In this document: piece after piece, positions 1 to 9,696 of the stretch
How the letters are laid out: every line of letters begins with the position of its first letter
Position numbering within the stretch: the first letter of the stretch is position 1
Source of the DNA: Oscillospiraceae bacterium
GTDB lineage: Bacteria > Bacillota > Clostridia > Oscillospirales > Ruminococcaceae
NCBI GenBank assembly: GCA_017847835.1
Contig: JAGASH010000005.1
Span: 434,001-498,000, forward strand
Reading direction: 5' to 3'
DNA: 64,000 bases
Notes under the pieces: model-generated
What the model was told of the DNA's origin: nothing
What the model saw: the letters and a program-made list of their open reading frames with translations, nothing else
Databases searched by the model: none
Program-made: the position numbers and the translations under genes

Positions 1-2
1 AA

Positions 3-2627
3 GACAATCTCGGCGACCCGATGATAAAAATTCTTATCGTGGCGCTTCTTATAAACGTTGTGCTGGCAATTCTCGGCATAACGGGCGTTATCAAGGAGGG
101 CGCGCCCGAATGGTTTGAGCCGCTGGGCATATTCATAGCAATCTGCCTTGCTACGCTCGTTTCCACGTTCTCCGAGTACAGAAACGAAAACGCGTTCCAG
201 AAATTGCAGGAAGAAGCCTCGCGCATTATGTGCAAGGTGTACAGAAACGGCGTAATCTCCGAGGTTGCGATAAACGACATCGTTGTCGGCGACGCGATTT
301 TGCTTCAGTCGGGCGACAAAATCCCCGCTGACGGTATCATCATCGACGGCGATATCAAGGTTGACCAGTCGGTTCTTAACGGAGAAAGCCGCGAGGCAAA
401 GAAAACAACCATTCCGGACGGCTGGACGGACACCGACGACAATATCAATTTCGACAACGAGCACAAGGTTTTCCGCGGCGCTGTCGTTTGCTCGGGCAAC
501 GCAGTTATGCAGGTTACGGTTGTCGGCGACAAGTCGGTTTACGGAAAGATTGCAAGCGAGCTTCAGACCGACGACGACCGCGAAACTCCCCTCAAAGTCA
601 AGCTCACAAAGCTCGCAAACGGTATCTCGAAATTCGGCTATATCGGCGGTGTTGCAATCGCAATCGCAATGCTGGTTAAGACGCTTTTCCTTGCTCCCGG
701 CGGAGTTGAAGCAGTTCTGTTCGCAGGCGGAGAATTTCAGTGGGTAGCACTGATAAACGCGGTAATTCAGGCGATTATGCTTGCGGTTATCATCATCGTA
801 ATGGCAGTTCCCGAGGGACTTCCGCTTATGATTGCGATTGTTTCGGCTCAGAATATGGGAAAAATGCTCAAAGACAACGTTCTTGTACGCAAGGTTGCCG
901 GTATCGAAACCGCAGGCTCGCTGAACATTCTGTTCTCCGATAAAACGGGCACGATTACCAAGGGCAAGCTCGAAGCAATCAACTTCCTTGACGGCGCTGT
1001 AAACGAGTACAAGACAATGAACGACGTTGACGGAAAGCTCAAAGATTTGCTCGCGCTGTCCATTCACAAAAACACGCTGTCTATCATCAGCGGTGAGGGC
1101 AAGGACAGAAAGGTTCTCGGCGGAAACGCAACCGAGCGCGCTATTCTCGGCTATGCTGTCGATAACCCGTCAAATGCGGACGTAATCGCAGTCGGCAATA
1201 TCCCGTTCAACTCCACAAACAAATATTCTGCAACTCAGGTTGACGGACAGTATTCGCTTTCGCTTATCAAGGGCGCGCCCGAAAAGATTTTGCAGCGCTG
1301 CTCTCACTATTACGACAAGGACGGAAACAAGCAACCGTTTGATATGGCGGCTCTCAACGCGAAAATTGACGAGCTTGCAAACCGTGCAATCCGTGTTCTT
1401 GCGCTTGCAACAAGCGAGGACGCTCTCGGAGAGGACTCGCTTCCCGACGGAAACAACTGGACGCTCGTGGGCTGTCTTGGCATTCGCGACGAGGTTCGTC
1501 CCGAGTCCGTCACCGCAATCAAAGAGGTCAAAGGCGCGGGAGTGCAGGTTGTTATGATTACCGGCGACCGCAGAGAAACCGCTGTTGCAATCGCAAAGGA
1601 AGCGGGACTTATCGACGACGAAAAGACAAATCTTATGCTCACGTCCGATGAGCTGTCGAAGATGTCCGACGAGGAAATCAAGGCGAAGCTCAAGGATATC
1701 CGCGTAATCGCGCGCGCACTTCCCTCCGACAAGAGCCGTCTTGTACGTCTTGCACAGGAACTCGACCTTGTTGCAGGTATGACAGGTGACGGTGTAAACG
1801 ACTCACCCGCGCTCAAAAAAGCAGACGTCGGCTTTGCGATGGGCGGCGGCACCGAGGTTGCAAAAGAGGCTTCGGATATCGTTATCCTCGACGACAACTT
1901 CAACTCAATCGACCGTGCAATCCTCTACGGACGCACAATCTTCAACTCAATCAGAAAATTCATCGTATTCCAGCTTACAATCAACGTTGCGGCGGTTCTT
2001 ATCTCGTTTATCTGCCCGCTTATCGGTATCGCAAACCCGCTGTCCGTTATCCAGATTTTGTGGGTAAACCTCGTTATGGATACGCTCGCGGCACTTGCAT
2101 TCGGCGGAGAGCCCGCTCTCGCGCGTTATATGAAGGAAAAGCCCAAGCGCAGAAACGAGCCGATTATCAGCAAATATATGATGAGCCAGATTATCACGGG
2201 CGCAGGCTGGACGTTTATCCTGTCGGCTGTTATGCTTATTCTGGGCAATTATCCCGCAGGCGATGTGAGCTTCCTTGAACAGTGGGGACTGCTCCGCAAC
2301 ATCAACATCGAGGGTGAACCTCACGCAATTCTTCACACGGCATACTTTGCGTTCTTTATCCTGATTGCCGTGTTCAACTCCTTCAACGCGAGAACCGAAA
2401 AGCTCAACCTTTTCGACAATCTCGGCAAAAACAGAGGCTTCCTTGTAGTATTCGGCATAATCACGGCAGTTCAGATTGTTATGACCTATGTCGGCGGCAC
2501 AATTCTGAGCGGCTGGGGACTTGTTCTGGTTGAATGGGCGCTCGTTCTGGCAATGGCGATTTCGATTATCCCGATTGACCTCATCAGAAAAGCAATCGCA
2601 AATTCTATTACAAAAAACAGCAAATAA
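3..2627 (+). CDS. PMCA-type calcium-translocating P-type ATPase (5' end outside window)
   Basis: P2-type ATPase that would export Ca2+ across the membrane at the cost of ATP. The frame is open to the window edge and the first residues (DNLGDP before the first Met at 21) match the segment leading into M1, so the N-terminus is cut off. Visible in order: M1-M2; the A domain with NGES (378-389, a variant of TGES); M4 with PEGLPL (810-827), typical of Ca2+ pumps; the phosphorylation motif DKTGT (939-953); the N domain; TGDGVND (about 1782-1803); then the C-terminal membrane segments. It lies 24 bp before terD. Ter operons often carry a Ca2+ pump, and TerD proteins bind Ca2+, so a shared role in calcium-linked stress is likely. 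Family call is firm; the exact ion is inferred. Confidence 0.95.
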   Translation, partial: DNLGDPMIKILIVALLINVVLAILGITGVIKEGAPEWFEPLGIFIAICLATLVSTFSEYRNENAFQKLQEEASRIMCKVYRNGVISEVAINDIVVGDAILLQSGDKIPADGIIIDGDIKVDQSVLNGESREAKKTTIPDGWTDTDDNINFDNEHKVFRGAVVCSGNAVMQVTVVGDKSVYGKIASELQTDDDRETPLKVKLTKLANGISKFGYIGGVAIAIAMLVKTLFLAPGGVEAVLFAGGEFQWVALINAVIQAIMLAVIIIVMAVPEGLPLMIAIVSAQNMGKMLKDNVLVRKVAGIETAGSLNILFSDKTGTITKGKLEAINFLDGAVNEYKTMNDVDGKLKDLLALSIHKNTLSIISGEGKDRKVLGGNATERAILGYAVDNPSNADVIAVGNIPFNSTNKYSATQVDGQYSLSLIKGAPEKILQRCSHYYDKDGNKQPFDMAALNAKIDELANRAIRVLALATSEDALGEDSLPDGNNWTLVGCLGIRDEVRPESVTAIKEVKGAGVQVVMITGDRRETAVAIAKEAGLIDDEKTNLMLTSDELSKMSDEEIKAKLKDIRVIARALPSDKSRLVRLAQELDLVAGMTGDGVNDSPALKKADVGFAMGGGTEVAKEASDIVILDDNFNSIDRAILYGRTIFNSIRKFIVFQLTINVAAVLISFICPLIGIANPLSVIQILWVNLVMDTLAALAFGGEPALARYMKEKPKRRNEPIISKYMMSQIITGAGWTFILSAVMLILGNYPAGDVSFLEQWGLLRNINIEGEPHAILHTAYFAFFILIAVFNSFNARTEKLNLFDNLGKNRGFLVVFGIITAVQIVMTYVGGTILSGWGLVLVEWALVLAMAISIIPIDLIRKAIANSITKNSK

Positions 2628-2651
2628 TCGTTTATCAAGGAGAAAAAAGTT

Positions 2652-3236
2652 ATGGCAGTTAATCTTTCCAAGGGACAGAGAGTATCTCTTGACAAGTCGG
2701 TTACAATGGCAAGAATAGGTCTTGGCTGGGACATCAACAAATATGACGGCGGAAAGGACTTTGACCTTGACGCGTGCGTTTTCCTGCTCGGAGCAAACGG
2801 AAAGGTTCTCCGTGACGAGGATTTCGTGTTCTATAATAACCTCTCCGCGCGCGACGGTGCCGTTCAGCACACGGGCGACAACCGTACCGGCGAGGGTGAC
2901 GGCGACGACGAGGCAATTATCATCGACTTCACGAAAATCCCTCCGGAAATCGAGAAAATCGCGGTTACTGTCACGATTTTTGAAGCTCAGCAGAAAAATC
3001 AGAATTTCGGTCAGGTTTCAAACTCCTATGTACGCGTTGTGAAAATCGACAGCCCCGACGACCGGAACGGCGAGGAGGTTATCCACTTCGATTTGGTCGA
3101 GGAGTTTTCAATCGAAACCGCGCTTGTTGTCTGCGAAATCTACCGCTACAACGGCGACTGGAAGTTCAACGCTGTTGCAGGCGGCTATCAGGGCGGACTT
3201 GAAGCGCTTTGCAGAAACTACGGCGTAAACGTTTAA
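2652..3236 (+). CDS. terD: TerD family tellurium/stress resistance protein
   Basis: Calcium-binding TerD-family protein, 194 aa, the usual length. Starts at ATG 2652 behind the ribosome site AAGGAG. Hallmarks are the N-terminal [11 protein letters not shown], the core [22 protein letters not shown], and the conserved DDRNGEE turn near residue 135. Acidic residues such as those in DLDA and GDGDDE are of the kind that bind Ca2+ in this family. Members confer tolerance to tellurite, phage or DNA damage, and in Bacillus the equivalents are yceC, yceD and yceE, which sit beside yceG and yceH as here. It probably acts at the inner face of the membrane. The family is certain; the exact stress is not known. 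Confidence 0.95.
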   Translation: MAVNLSKGQRVSLDKSVTMARIGLGWDINKYDGGKDFDLDACVFLLGANGKVLRDEDFVFYNNLSARDGAVQHTGDNRTGEGDGDDEAIIIDFTKIPPEIEKIAVTVTIFEAQQKNQNFGQVSNSYVRVVKIDSPDDRNGEEVIHFDLVEEFSIETALVVCEIYRYNGDWKFNAVAGGYQGGLEALCRNYGVNV

Positions 3237-3267
3237 TTCACAAAAATCCACAACGGGAGGCGGCGCT

Positions 3268-4497
3268 TTGAACCGTAACATCAATCAAATAATTGACGGC
3301 GCGCTTCCCGGAGCGGAAATTACGCTTCCGGCGGGTGAGTTTGAAGGACCTGTCGTCATCGAAAAGCCGCTCAGAATTATCGGCAAAAACACGACAATCT
3401 GGGCAAAAACCGGAGGAGTTATCGAGATAAAAGCTCCGGGAGTTTCGATTTCGGATATCCGCGCGGAGCTCACCGAAAGCAGCGAAACCGACTGCGCAAT
3501 CAAGACCTTCTTCCCTGCCGATGTGAAAAATGTCGAGGTTCTGGGAAGCGTTTCGGGGTTCGGCTCCGAGGACGGTTTTTTCGACGTGCCGCGGACGATA
3601 AATCTCGGTGATTTTCTCGCAGACGCGGAAAACACGTTTTCGCTCACGGTAAACGTTCCCGAAAAAACCGAGGTTTTCTGCGATATAAGAGAGATTGAAA
3701 TCTCTCCGAAAACGCTGGACGCAGGCAAAAACGAGCTCAGGATAACCGTTCGCGGCATTTCCGAGAAAACGCTTTTGTACGCGGAAATCCTCTTTAAAAC
3801 GCGGTTTGTCCGGCGGATTTACATTATGGGAAAGCCGAAGTCAGACATTCCCGCAGCGGTGAACAAATGCGTTTACACAGCGCCCGAGCGCGATTTCACG
3901 CAGAGCGTTCCTCAGCCGACAGCGACTGCCGAAAGCGATGTTGTTTCGATGACTAATCGGGCTGACAGCGCGCTTTCGCCTCTCGAACTGCAAAAAGGAC
4001 AGCGGCTGTCAATTTCAGGGTACTTAGGTTCGCGGTTTTCCGTGTGGTTCACCTGCGAAAAACCGTTCGGAATGGACATCGACCCGTATGTTTTCCTGCT
4101 CGGTGAAAACGATAAGGCGCTTGACGAGCGAAGTCTGGTGTTCTTCGGAAACGAAAGCTCACCGAACGGTGAAGCGCGCGTTTTCACAAGCGACGGGCAC
4201 ATTGAAATCGACCTCGCGAAAGCCGATTACCGTGTGAAAAAAATCACGCTTGTCTACTCGGTTTACGCGGGAAGCGAGCGAAGCAATTTCTCGCTCACGA
4301 GAAACCCGCGCGTGTCGCTCAGAACCGACTGCGAACGGCTTTCTTATGTGATGAGCGATTTGAAAAACGAAACCACGGCAGTCGCGCTCGAATTTTACCT
4401 CTACAAAGGTGAATGGAAGCTTTCGGTTGTCGGAAGCGGTTATTTCAACGGAATGGCACGGCTTTGCAACGGTTTTGGCATACAAGTTGAAGAATAA
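3268..4497 (+). CDS. Beta-solenoid-like N-terminus fused to a TerD domain
   Basis: 409 aa in the Ter operon, with a TTG start at 3268 set by GGGAGG seven bases upstream. Residues 1 to about 75 (LRIIGKNTTIWAKTGGVIEI and following) look like rungs of a right-handed beta-helix of the NosD/pectate-lyase kind. Residues about 80-190 look like an all-beta middle region. Residues about 240-409 are a clear TerD domain (LEKGQRLSISG-like start, DPYVFLLGENDKALDERSLVFF). The acidic Ca2+ loop is weaker than in the TerD upstream. It may be a scaffold or receptor form of TerD working with the plain TerD, YceG and TelA around it. The TerD part is firm; the N-terminal fold is an inference from repeat pattern only. 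Confidence 0.8.
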   Translation: MNRNINQIIDGALPGAEITLPAGEFEGPVVIEKPLRIIGKNTTIWAKTGGVIEIKAPGVSISDIRAELTESSETDCAIKTFFPADVKNVEVLGSVSGFGSEDGFFDVPRTINLGDFLADAENTFSLTVNVPEKTEVFCDIREIEISPKTLDAGKNELRITVRGISEKTLLYAEILFKTRFVRRIYIMGKPKSDIPAAVNKCVYTAPERDFTQSVPQPTATAESDVVSMTNRADSALSPLELQKGQRLSISGYLGSRFSVWFTCEKPFGMDIDPYVFLLGENDKALDERSLVFFGNESSPNGEARVFTSDGHIEIDLAKADYRVKKITLVYSVYAGSERSNFSLTRNPRVSLRTDCERLSYVMSDLKNETTAVALEFYLYKGEWKLSVVGSGYFNGMARLCNGFGIQVEE

Positions 4498-4517
4498 TTC
4501 AAGGGAGAAAAGAAAAA

Positions 4518-6695
4518 ATGGCGTTACGGGAGTTTACGAGATATGTCGGATATGACAATGCCGACAGTTTTCGGGGATTTCTGATACAACAGTTTGTGGC
4601 TTCACAAAAGGACGGACTGTTCATTAAGGAGAAGCTGCCTATGGCGACAACGACGGAAATTTCGTCGGCTTCGGACTATACGGCGGCAAGCTTCGACAAG
4701 GCGGACGATATCAAAAAAGCGCTTGAAATGTGGCTTCATAAAGCGAATATTCCGTGTGACAGCGCAGCGATTGCCGAAATTATGGCAAAGGCTGTCGAGG
4801 AATGCGGCGCAAACAAGAAAAATACTTACTTCGTGATTTTGTGCTGGCTGATAAAATATCTCGGCGCGCGCCCGTCAAATCTGCTTTTTATCGGCGCACC
4901 GACGCTACGCGAGCTGTATTTCCTGCTGATAATGCAGGCTGCCGGAGTAAAAGTCACGCTGGTGAGCTACGGTCTGGACAAGGACTTCGACAAGCTCGCG
5001 TTCTCGGACAGAATTTCCGTCAAAAGCGGCAAGGAAACCACACCTCTGCAAATCGATTTCAGCAAGATTGACCTGTCGCACGAGGCAAAACTTGCCGAAA
5101 TGCACGCTGAGGGAGAACGCGTAAGCGGGCTTGTAAAGCGGCTTTCCACAACGGCTGCGGGTATGTTCGAGGATTTTTTGAAAAGCAGAAAATCCCGCGT
5201 AATCGCAGACGGCGGCGTGTACACCGAGGACGGCGAAATCCCCGTTTACTGCGCGGCGCTGCTCGGATTTGACGAGGACGTTGTGTACACGAATATGCTC
5301 GTGAAGTTCAAGGAGAGCTTCGCGGGACAGAAAAAACAGCTTATCTTCATCGAAAAAACGCTCTCGAACCCGAACGCGGACGAGGTGAAAGCGCTCGGTG
5401 CGGTCACGAGAACCGATACTGCGGCTATGATTGACGCGCTCGCGATGTCGATAAATCTTCCCGGCGACAGAACAAGAACGGCTCTTGCACAGCGCGCGCT
5501 CAAAGAGGTGCTCACAAGCCTTGATACGGGAAATCAGACGGTTGTGCTGAACTACGCGAACAAGCTGATAACGTGGCTCTACCGCTGCACTCAGGCGCGA
5601 AAATACTCCGTGCAGTACGAGGATATTCCCGTGATTTTGTATTACGGTGATATTTCGCAAAGCGAGGTGTATTTTCTCAATTTTATGTCGCGCTGCGGCT
5701 TTGACGTGATTTACATCTCCCCTAACCTGAACAACGCAGAGCTTGTCGTTTCAAAAAATCTTGACAGCAGAATGCAGATTTTCAAGCTCCCGCAAAGCCG
5801 TGAAAGCGGAGCTTATCCCACGCAGGCAGCGAAAATGAAGTTCGCGACGGTTGCTTATTCGGCAGAGCGCGAGCTTGATACCACGCTTTATGGCGGAGAT
5901 ACGGGAATTTACCGCAATTTCCAGTTCCCGAACAGCCAGAGCCTTACCCTCAAAACAACCTTCGAGGAAATCGACATCTTGTGGAAAGAGGAAGCGCGTT
6001 TCCGACAGGGATTTTCGACGTCGGGAAATCTTGTTTCCGTGCCGAATGTGTTCGCGAAAATCAGCGGCGTCGAGGACGGAAATCTTGACAGATATTGGGA
6101 GGACGTTCGCAAAAAGCTCACTCCCGAAACCGTTCTTGTGGAGAAAAAGCCGAACGGAAACGAGCAAATTCCCGATTTATCCGCGTATCGGCAGTTTTAT
6201 CGAAACGGTGAAATCGACGCGGAAAAGCTGAAAAACTCCACGCTGAACAAGTACGGATTTTTGCCCGACAGAATACAGGATATGCTGCTGTTCAAGCTGC
6301 AAGAGGCTTGCTCGTCGGGATTTCTGAAATTACAGGGCGACGACCTGATGTGCGCGGTTATCCACTACGGAATGAGCTTCAATAAGGAAATGCTCCAGAT
6401 TATCCAGCGCTTCGATTTCACGCGGAAAATCCCGAAGCTCATCTACATCGACGCAGTTGAAGACACGTTCACGCTGCAAGAGTGCATACAAATCGTTTTG
6501 TGCAATCTAATCGGCTTTGACGTTCTGATTTACACTCCTTCCGGCTACAAAAATCTCGAAACCTTCGTCAAAAGCGAAGCTTTCGAGGAGCATATAATGA
6601 ATAAATTTTTGTACAATGTAGAGGTTCCGAAATTCAAAATACCCTCTGAGGACAAGAACGGCGGTTTTTTCGGAAAGCTGTTCGGGAAACATTAA
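4518..6695 (+). CDS. yceG: YceG-like Ter-cluster protein
   Basis: 725 aa, starts at ATG 4518 with GGGAGAAAAG upstream. It resembles Bacillus YceG, the large protein encoded between the TerD paralogs and TelA (yceH). The C-terminal part has the family-type stretch ending FDVLIYTPSGYKNLE (about residues 660-675), and an alternation of core strands such as RPSNLLFIGAP (about 115-125) and IPVILYYGDISQSEVYFLNF (about 370-390) suggests two related alpha/beta halves. No catalytic motif can be named. Comparative work placed YceG with TerD, TelA and associated phosphatase or ligase genes in stress-response modules. No signal peptide or membrane segment is seen, so it is probably cytoplasmic. Family call good, biochemical role unknown. 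Confidence 0.82.
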   Translation: MALREFTRYVGYDNADSFRGFLIQQFVASQKDGLFIKEKLPMATTTEISSASDYTAASFDKADDIKKALEMWLHKANIPCDSAAIAEIMAKAVEECGANKKNTYFVILCWLIKYLGARPSNLLFIGAPTLRELYFLLIMQAAGVKVTLVSYGLDKDFDKLAFSDRISVKSGKETTPLQIDFSKIDLSHEAKLAEMHAEGERVSGLVKRLSTTAAGMFEDFLKSRKSRVIADGGVYTEDGEIPVYCAALLGFDEDVVYTNMLVKFKESFAGQKKQLIFIEKTLSNPNADEVKALGAVTRTDTAAMIDALAMSINLPGDRTRTALAQRALKEVLTSLDTGNQTVVLNYANKLITWLYRCTQARKYSVQYEDIPVILYYGDISQSEVYFLNFMSRCGFDVIYISPNLNNAELVVSKNLDSRMQIFKLPQSRESGAYPTQAAKMKFATVAYSAERELDTTLYGGDTGIYRNFQFPNSQSLTLKTTFEEIDILWKEEARFRQGFSTSGNLVSVPNVFAKISGVEDGNLDRYWEDVRKKLTPETVLVEKKPNGNEQIPDLSAYRQFYRNGEIDAEKLKNSTLNKYGFLPDRIQDMLLFKLQEACSSGFLKLQGDDLMCAVIHYGMSFNKEMLQIIQRFDFTRKIPKLIYIDAVEDTFTLQECIQIVLCNLIGFDVLIYTPSGYKNLETFVKSEAFEEHIMNKFLYNVEVPKFKIPSEDKNGGFFGKLFGKH

Positions 6696-6730
6696 AGCGC
6701 ATAGCGCGAAGTTAAGAAAGGAAAAAGACT

Positions 6731-7903
6731 ATGGGATTACAGTTTACTCCGGGTGCTGCACAGGCACAGGCACAGCCTCAGGTTGTTGAAACCACGGGAA
6801 CAGTTGTTACTACAGCTGTTGATACCACGGCTCTTGACGCAAAAATCGAAGAAGTCAAGAACTTCAACATCGTTGTAAAGACCGACGAAATCAAGCAGCA
6901 GCTCGCAACCAGCGAGGAAATCGACAAGATTGTTTCAACAATCAACGTCAACGACTCCTCGACAATCGTTAAGTTCGGCGCAGAAGCGGCAGACGAGATT
7001 TCCAAGGCTTCCGACCAGGTTCTCAACTCGATGAGCCTTGCTCAGATTAACGATACCGGCAATATGATGAAGGCGCTCGCTAACATTATGGACCAGTTCG
7101 ATATCGATGAAATCAAGGACGACAAGCCCGGCTTCTTCGGCAGCCTCAAGAAAAAGCTCGAAAAAATCCTCAACAAGTACGATAATATGGGCAAGGACAT
7201 CGACAAGATTTATGTTCAGCTCAAGCAGTACGAGAGCGAAATCGAGGCTAACAACAAGAAGCTTGACGCGATGTACGACGCAAATCTCGGCTATTATCAG
7301 CAGCTCGTAAAGTACATTATGGCAGGCGAGCAGGGCGTAAAGGAGCTTGACGCGTTCATCGAGCAGTATCAGGCAAAGGTTGCCGAGAACCCCGACGACG
7401 GCACAATCCGTATGGATTTGTCCAATCTCCAGCAGATGCGCGAAATCCTCGACCAGAGAGTTATGGACTTGAAGGTTGCCGAGAACGTTGCACTCCAGAC
7501 TGTTCCTATGCTTAAAACAATGGAGTACTCCAACCTCAATCTCGTGAGAAAAATCAACTCCGCGTTCATCATCACAATGCCGGTATTCAAGCAGGCTCTC
7601 GCGCAGGCAATTATGCTCAAGCGCCAGAGAATTCAGGCTGAAAGTATGGCAGCGCTTGATGAAAAGACCAACGAAATGCTCCTCAAGAACGCGCAGAACA
7701 CCGTTGACCAGTCGAAGATGGTTGCGGCAATGGCGGCAAATTCTTCTATCAAGGTTGAAACGCTCCAGCAGACCTGGCAGACTATCGTCAACGGTATCGA
7801 CGAGGTTCAGGCAATTCAGGACCAGGCTCGCGAAAAGCGCAAGACCGACGCTGTGGCTCTCGAACAGATTAAAGCTGACTACAAAAAGCGTATGAAGGCA
7901 TAA
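6731..7903 (+). CDS. telA: TelA family toxic anion resistance protein
   Basis: 390 aa, mostly long amphipathic helices, with an N-terminal low-complexity AQAQAQPQ stretch. The sequence fits the TelA/YceH family (PF05816): GFFGSLKKKLEKILNKY near residues 135-150, then YVQLKQYESEIEANNKKLD and the conserved QQTWQTIVNGIDEVQ close to the C-terminus (about 350). It is the last gene of the Ter run, the same position as yceH after yceG in Bacillus, and is followed by a strong hairpin terminator. TelA proteins are linked to tolerance of tellurite, cell-wall antibiotics and lantibiotics and are thought to act at the membrane, though no membrane segment is seen. Confidence 0.93.
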   Translation: MGLQFTPGAAQAQAQPQVVETTGTVVTTAVDTTALDAKIEEVKNFNIVVKTDEIKQQLATSEEIDKIVSTINVNDSSTIVKFGAEAADEISKASDQVLNSMSLAQINDTGNMMKALANIMDQFDIDEIKDDKPGFFGSLKKKLEKILNKYDNMGKDIDKIYVQLKQYESEIEANNKKLDAMYDANLGYYQQLVKYIMAGEQGVKELDAFIEQYQAKVAENPDDGTIRMDLSNLQQMREILDQRVMDLKVAENVALQTVPMLKTMEYSNLNLVRKINSAFIITMPVFKQALAQAIMLKRQRIQAESMAALDEKTNEMLLKNAQNTVDQSKMVAAMAANSSIKVETLQQTWQTIVNGIDEVQAIQDQAREKRKTDAVALEQIKADYKKRMKA

Positions 7904-7909
7904 AAAATC

Positions 7910-7932
7910 GGGCGGGTTTTCCCCGCCCTTTT
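7910..7932. terminator. Bidirectional intrinsic terminator
   Basis: A 7-bp stem GGGCGGG (7910-7916) and CCCGCCC (7922-7928) with loop TTTTC is followed by TTTT. On the other strand the stem is followed by ATTTTTTA. It lies between the convergent telA and pepP genes and can serve both. Confidence 0.9.
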
Positions 7933-7938
7933 GCTTTG

Positions 7939-9696
7939 TTAAATCGGCTCAGTGACTTTGCCGAGCCACTTTTTTTCGTCCTCGGAAAGCAGCGGTGAGA
8001 GCTTGTCAAAAACCGCTTTCTGATACGCGTTGAACAGTTCGATTTGCCGCTCTGTGAGATACTTTTTGTCAATTCCCTGCCTGTCAAACGGCACAAAAGT
8101 GAGCGGCTCAAACCGCAAAAATCCCTCGTGCTGCGACTTCACGCAAAGCAGCAGACTTTCGTGCCGAATTCCGAATTTCCCGTCAACATAAAGCCCCGGC
8201 TCATCGGACGTTATCATTCCCTCGCGAAGCGGCTCGTCGTCAAGCGCGCGGCGGCTGATACGCTGCGGTCCCTCGTGAACGTTGAGCAAAAATCCAACGC
8301 CGTGACCTGTGCCGTGGTTAAAGTCAAGACCGTACTTCCAGAGCGGCTCGCGCGCGGTGTAATCAAGCGTGTGCCCGAAAACACCCTCGGGAAATTCCGC
8401 GCAAAGTAAGTTCAGATGTCCGGCAAGAGCAAGCGTAAAGCCGCGTTTTTCCTCGTCGGACAACTCCCCAAGAACAAACGTGCGCGTGATGTCGGTCGTG
8501 CCGTCGAAATAGTGCCCGCCCGTGTCCGACAAAAGCAGCCCGTGCGGCTCCAGAAGCGCGTTCGTGGACTTGTCGGCGCTGTAATGAACAACAGCCGCGT
8601 GCTCGCCGTAAGCCATAATCGGCGCAAAACTCTGCCCGAGATAACCCTCTCCCATTCTGCGAAATTCTTCAAGTTTTTCGGCAGCGGAAATCTCGGTTAC
8701 TCCGCCCCGCGAAACCGATTCACAAAGCCATTTCCAGAACCTTACGACAGCCACTCCGTCAAGCAAATGCGCTCGTTTTTCGGCGGCGATTTCAGCTTCA
8801 TTCTTCATCGCTTTCATCAGCGAAATCGGACTTGGTTTTTCGATTTTTTTCGCATTTTCAAGTGCAGAATAAAATGCGTGATTTACAGCGGACAAATCTA
8901 CCCAAACCGCACCGCGAAGCCGTTTCAGAGCATTGTAAATCTCATCATAAGGCTGAATTTCTACGCCGTCTTTTTCAAGATTATGAGCAATTTCGGACGA
9001 GAAAATTTTCGTGTTCGCAAACAAAAAAACTTTGCTGTGCGAAATAATCATAAACACGAGAAAAAGCGGACAAAAGTCGATGTCACCGCCGCGCAAATTC
9101 AGCGTCCAAGCGATTTCATCAAGCGCAGAAACCGCGATATAATCAGCTTTTTCGGCAGTCATACGCGCGCGAATTTCGGTAATTTTATCGACACGCGTTT
9201 TCCCACAAACATTTTCCCGAAGCTCAAAAACAGGATTTTCGGGCAGCGGCGGTCTGTTTTCCCAGACAAAATCACCCGCGTCAAAATCGGACACAAATTC
9301 AACGTCAAGCCCGTGAAGCGTTTCACCAAGCCGTTTCACAAAGTGCGCCGATAAAATTCTCCCGTCAAATCCAAGCCGCGATTTCGGCGGCAAATTCTCG
9401 CGCAGGAACCGTTCAATCGTCGGCACGCCCTTTTCACCCATTTTCATCAGCTCAATTCCCGAGCCGGAAAGCTCGCGCTCCGCCTGCAAAAAATAGCGCC
9501 CGTCCGTCCACAAAAAAACGCCATCAAGCGTCACCAAAAGCGTGCCTGCAGAGCCCGTGAAGCCGCTTAAATACTCGCGCAGCTTGAAATGCGCGCTCAC
9601 ATATTCCGACCCGTGAAAATCGTCCGTCGGCACAATGCACGCGAAAATTCCGCGCTCCTTCATTCGCAAAATCAGTCGCTCAATCTCACTTTTCAT
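7939..9696 (-). CDS. pepP: Xaa-Pro aminopeptidase (M24B, long three-domain form)
   Basis: 585 aa metallopeptidase that removes the N-terminal residue before proline. ATG at 9696 is chosen over an upstream in-frame codon because GAGGAG sits eight bases before it; this start overlaps the pulA stop by 11 bp. Two creatinase-like domains (about 1-300) precede the pita-bread catalytic domain. Metal ligands are visible: two Asp in HYFDGTTDITRTF (about 395), His in HGTGHGVGF (about 462), and Glu in SDEPGLY (about 499) and GIRHE. The length matches the cytosolic eukaryote-like aminopeptidase P type rather than the shorter bacterial one. It is the last gene of the yifB-malQ-ttcA-pulA-pepP run. Confidence 0.93.
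   Translation of the reverse strand: MKSEIERLILRMKERGIFACIVPTDDFHGSEYVSAHFKLREYLSGFTGSAGTLLVTLDGVFLWTDGRYFLQAERELSGSGIELMKMGEKGVPTIERFLRENLPPKSRLGFDGRILSAHFVKRLGETLHGLDVEFVSDFDAGDFVWENRPPLPENPVFELRENVCGKTRVDKITEIRARMTAEKADYIAVSALDEIAWTLNLRGGDIDFCPLFLVFMIISHSKVFLFANTKIFSSEIAHNLEKDGVEIQPYDEIYNALKRLRGAVWVDLSAVNHAFYSALENAKKIEKPSPISLMKAMKNEAEIAAEKRAHLLDGVAVVRFWKWLCESVSRGGVTEISAAEKLEEFRRMGEGYLGQSFAPIMAYGEHAAVVHYSADKSTNALLEPHGLLLSDTGGHYFDGTTDITRTFVLGELSDEEKRGFTLALAGHLNLLCAEFPEGVFGHTLDYTAREPLWKYGLDFNHGTGHGVGFLLNVHEGPQRISRRALDDEPLREGMITSDEPGLYVDGKFGIRHESLLLCVKSQHEGFLRFEPLTFVPFDRQGIDKKYLTERQIELFNAYQKAVFDKLSPLLSEDEKKWLGKVTEPI

Noticed and set aside
1947-2870. 307-codon open frame on the minus strand opposite the Ca2+ ATPase and terD
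   Set aside because: Antisense to two certain genes, with basic low-complexity composition and no ribosome site.
8416-9354. 312-codon open frame on the plus strand opposite pepP
   Set aside because: Antisense to a conserved peptidase with intact active site; Lys/Arg-rich shadow.
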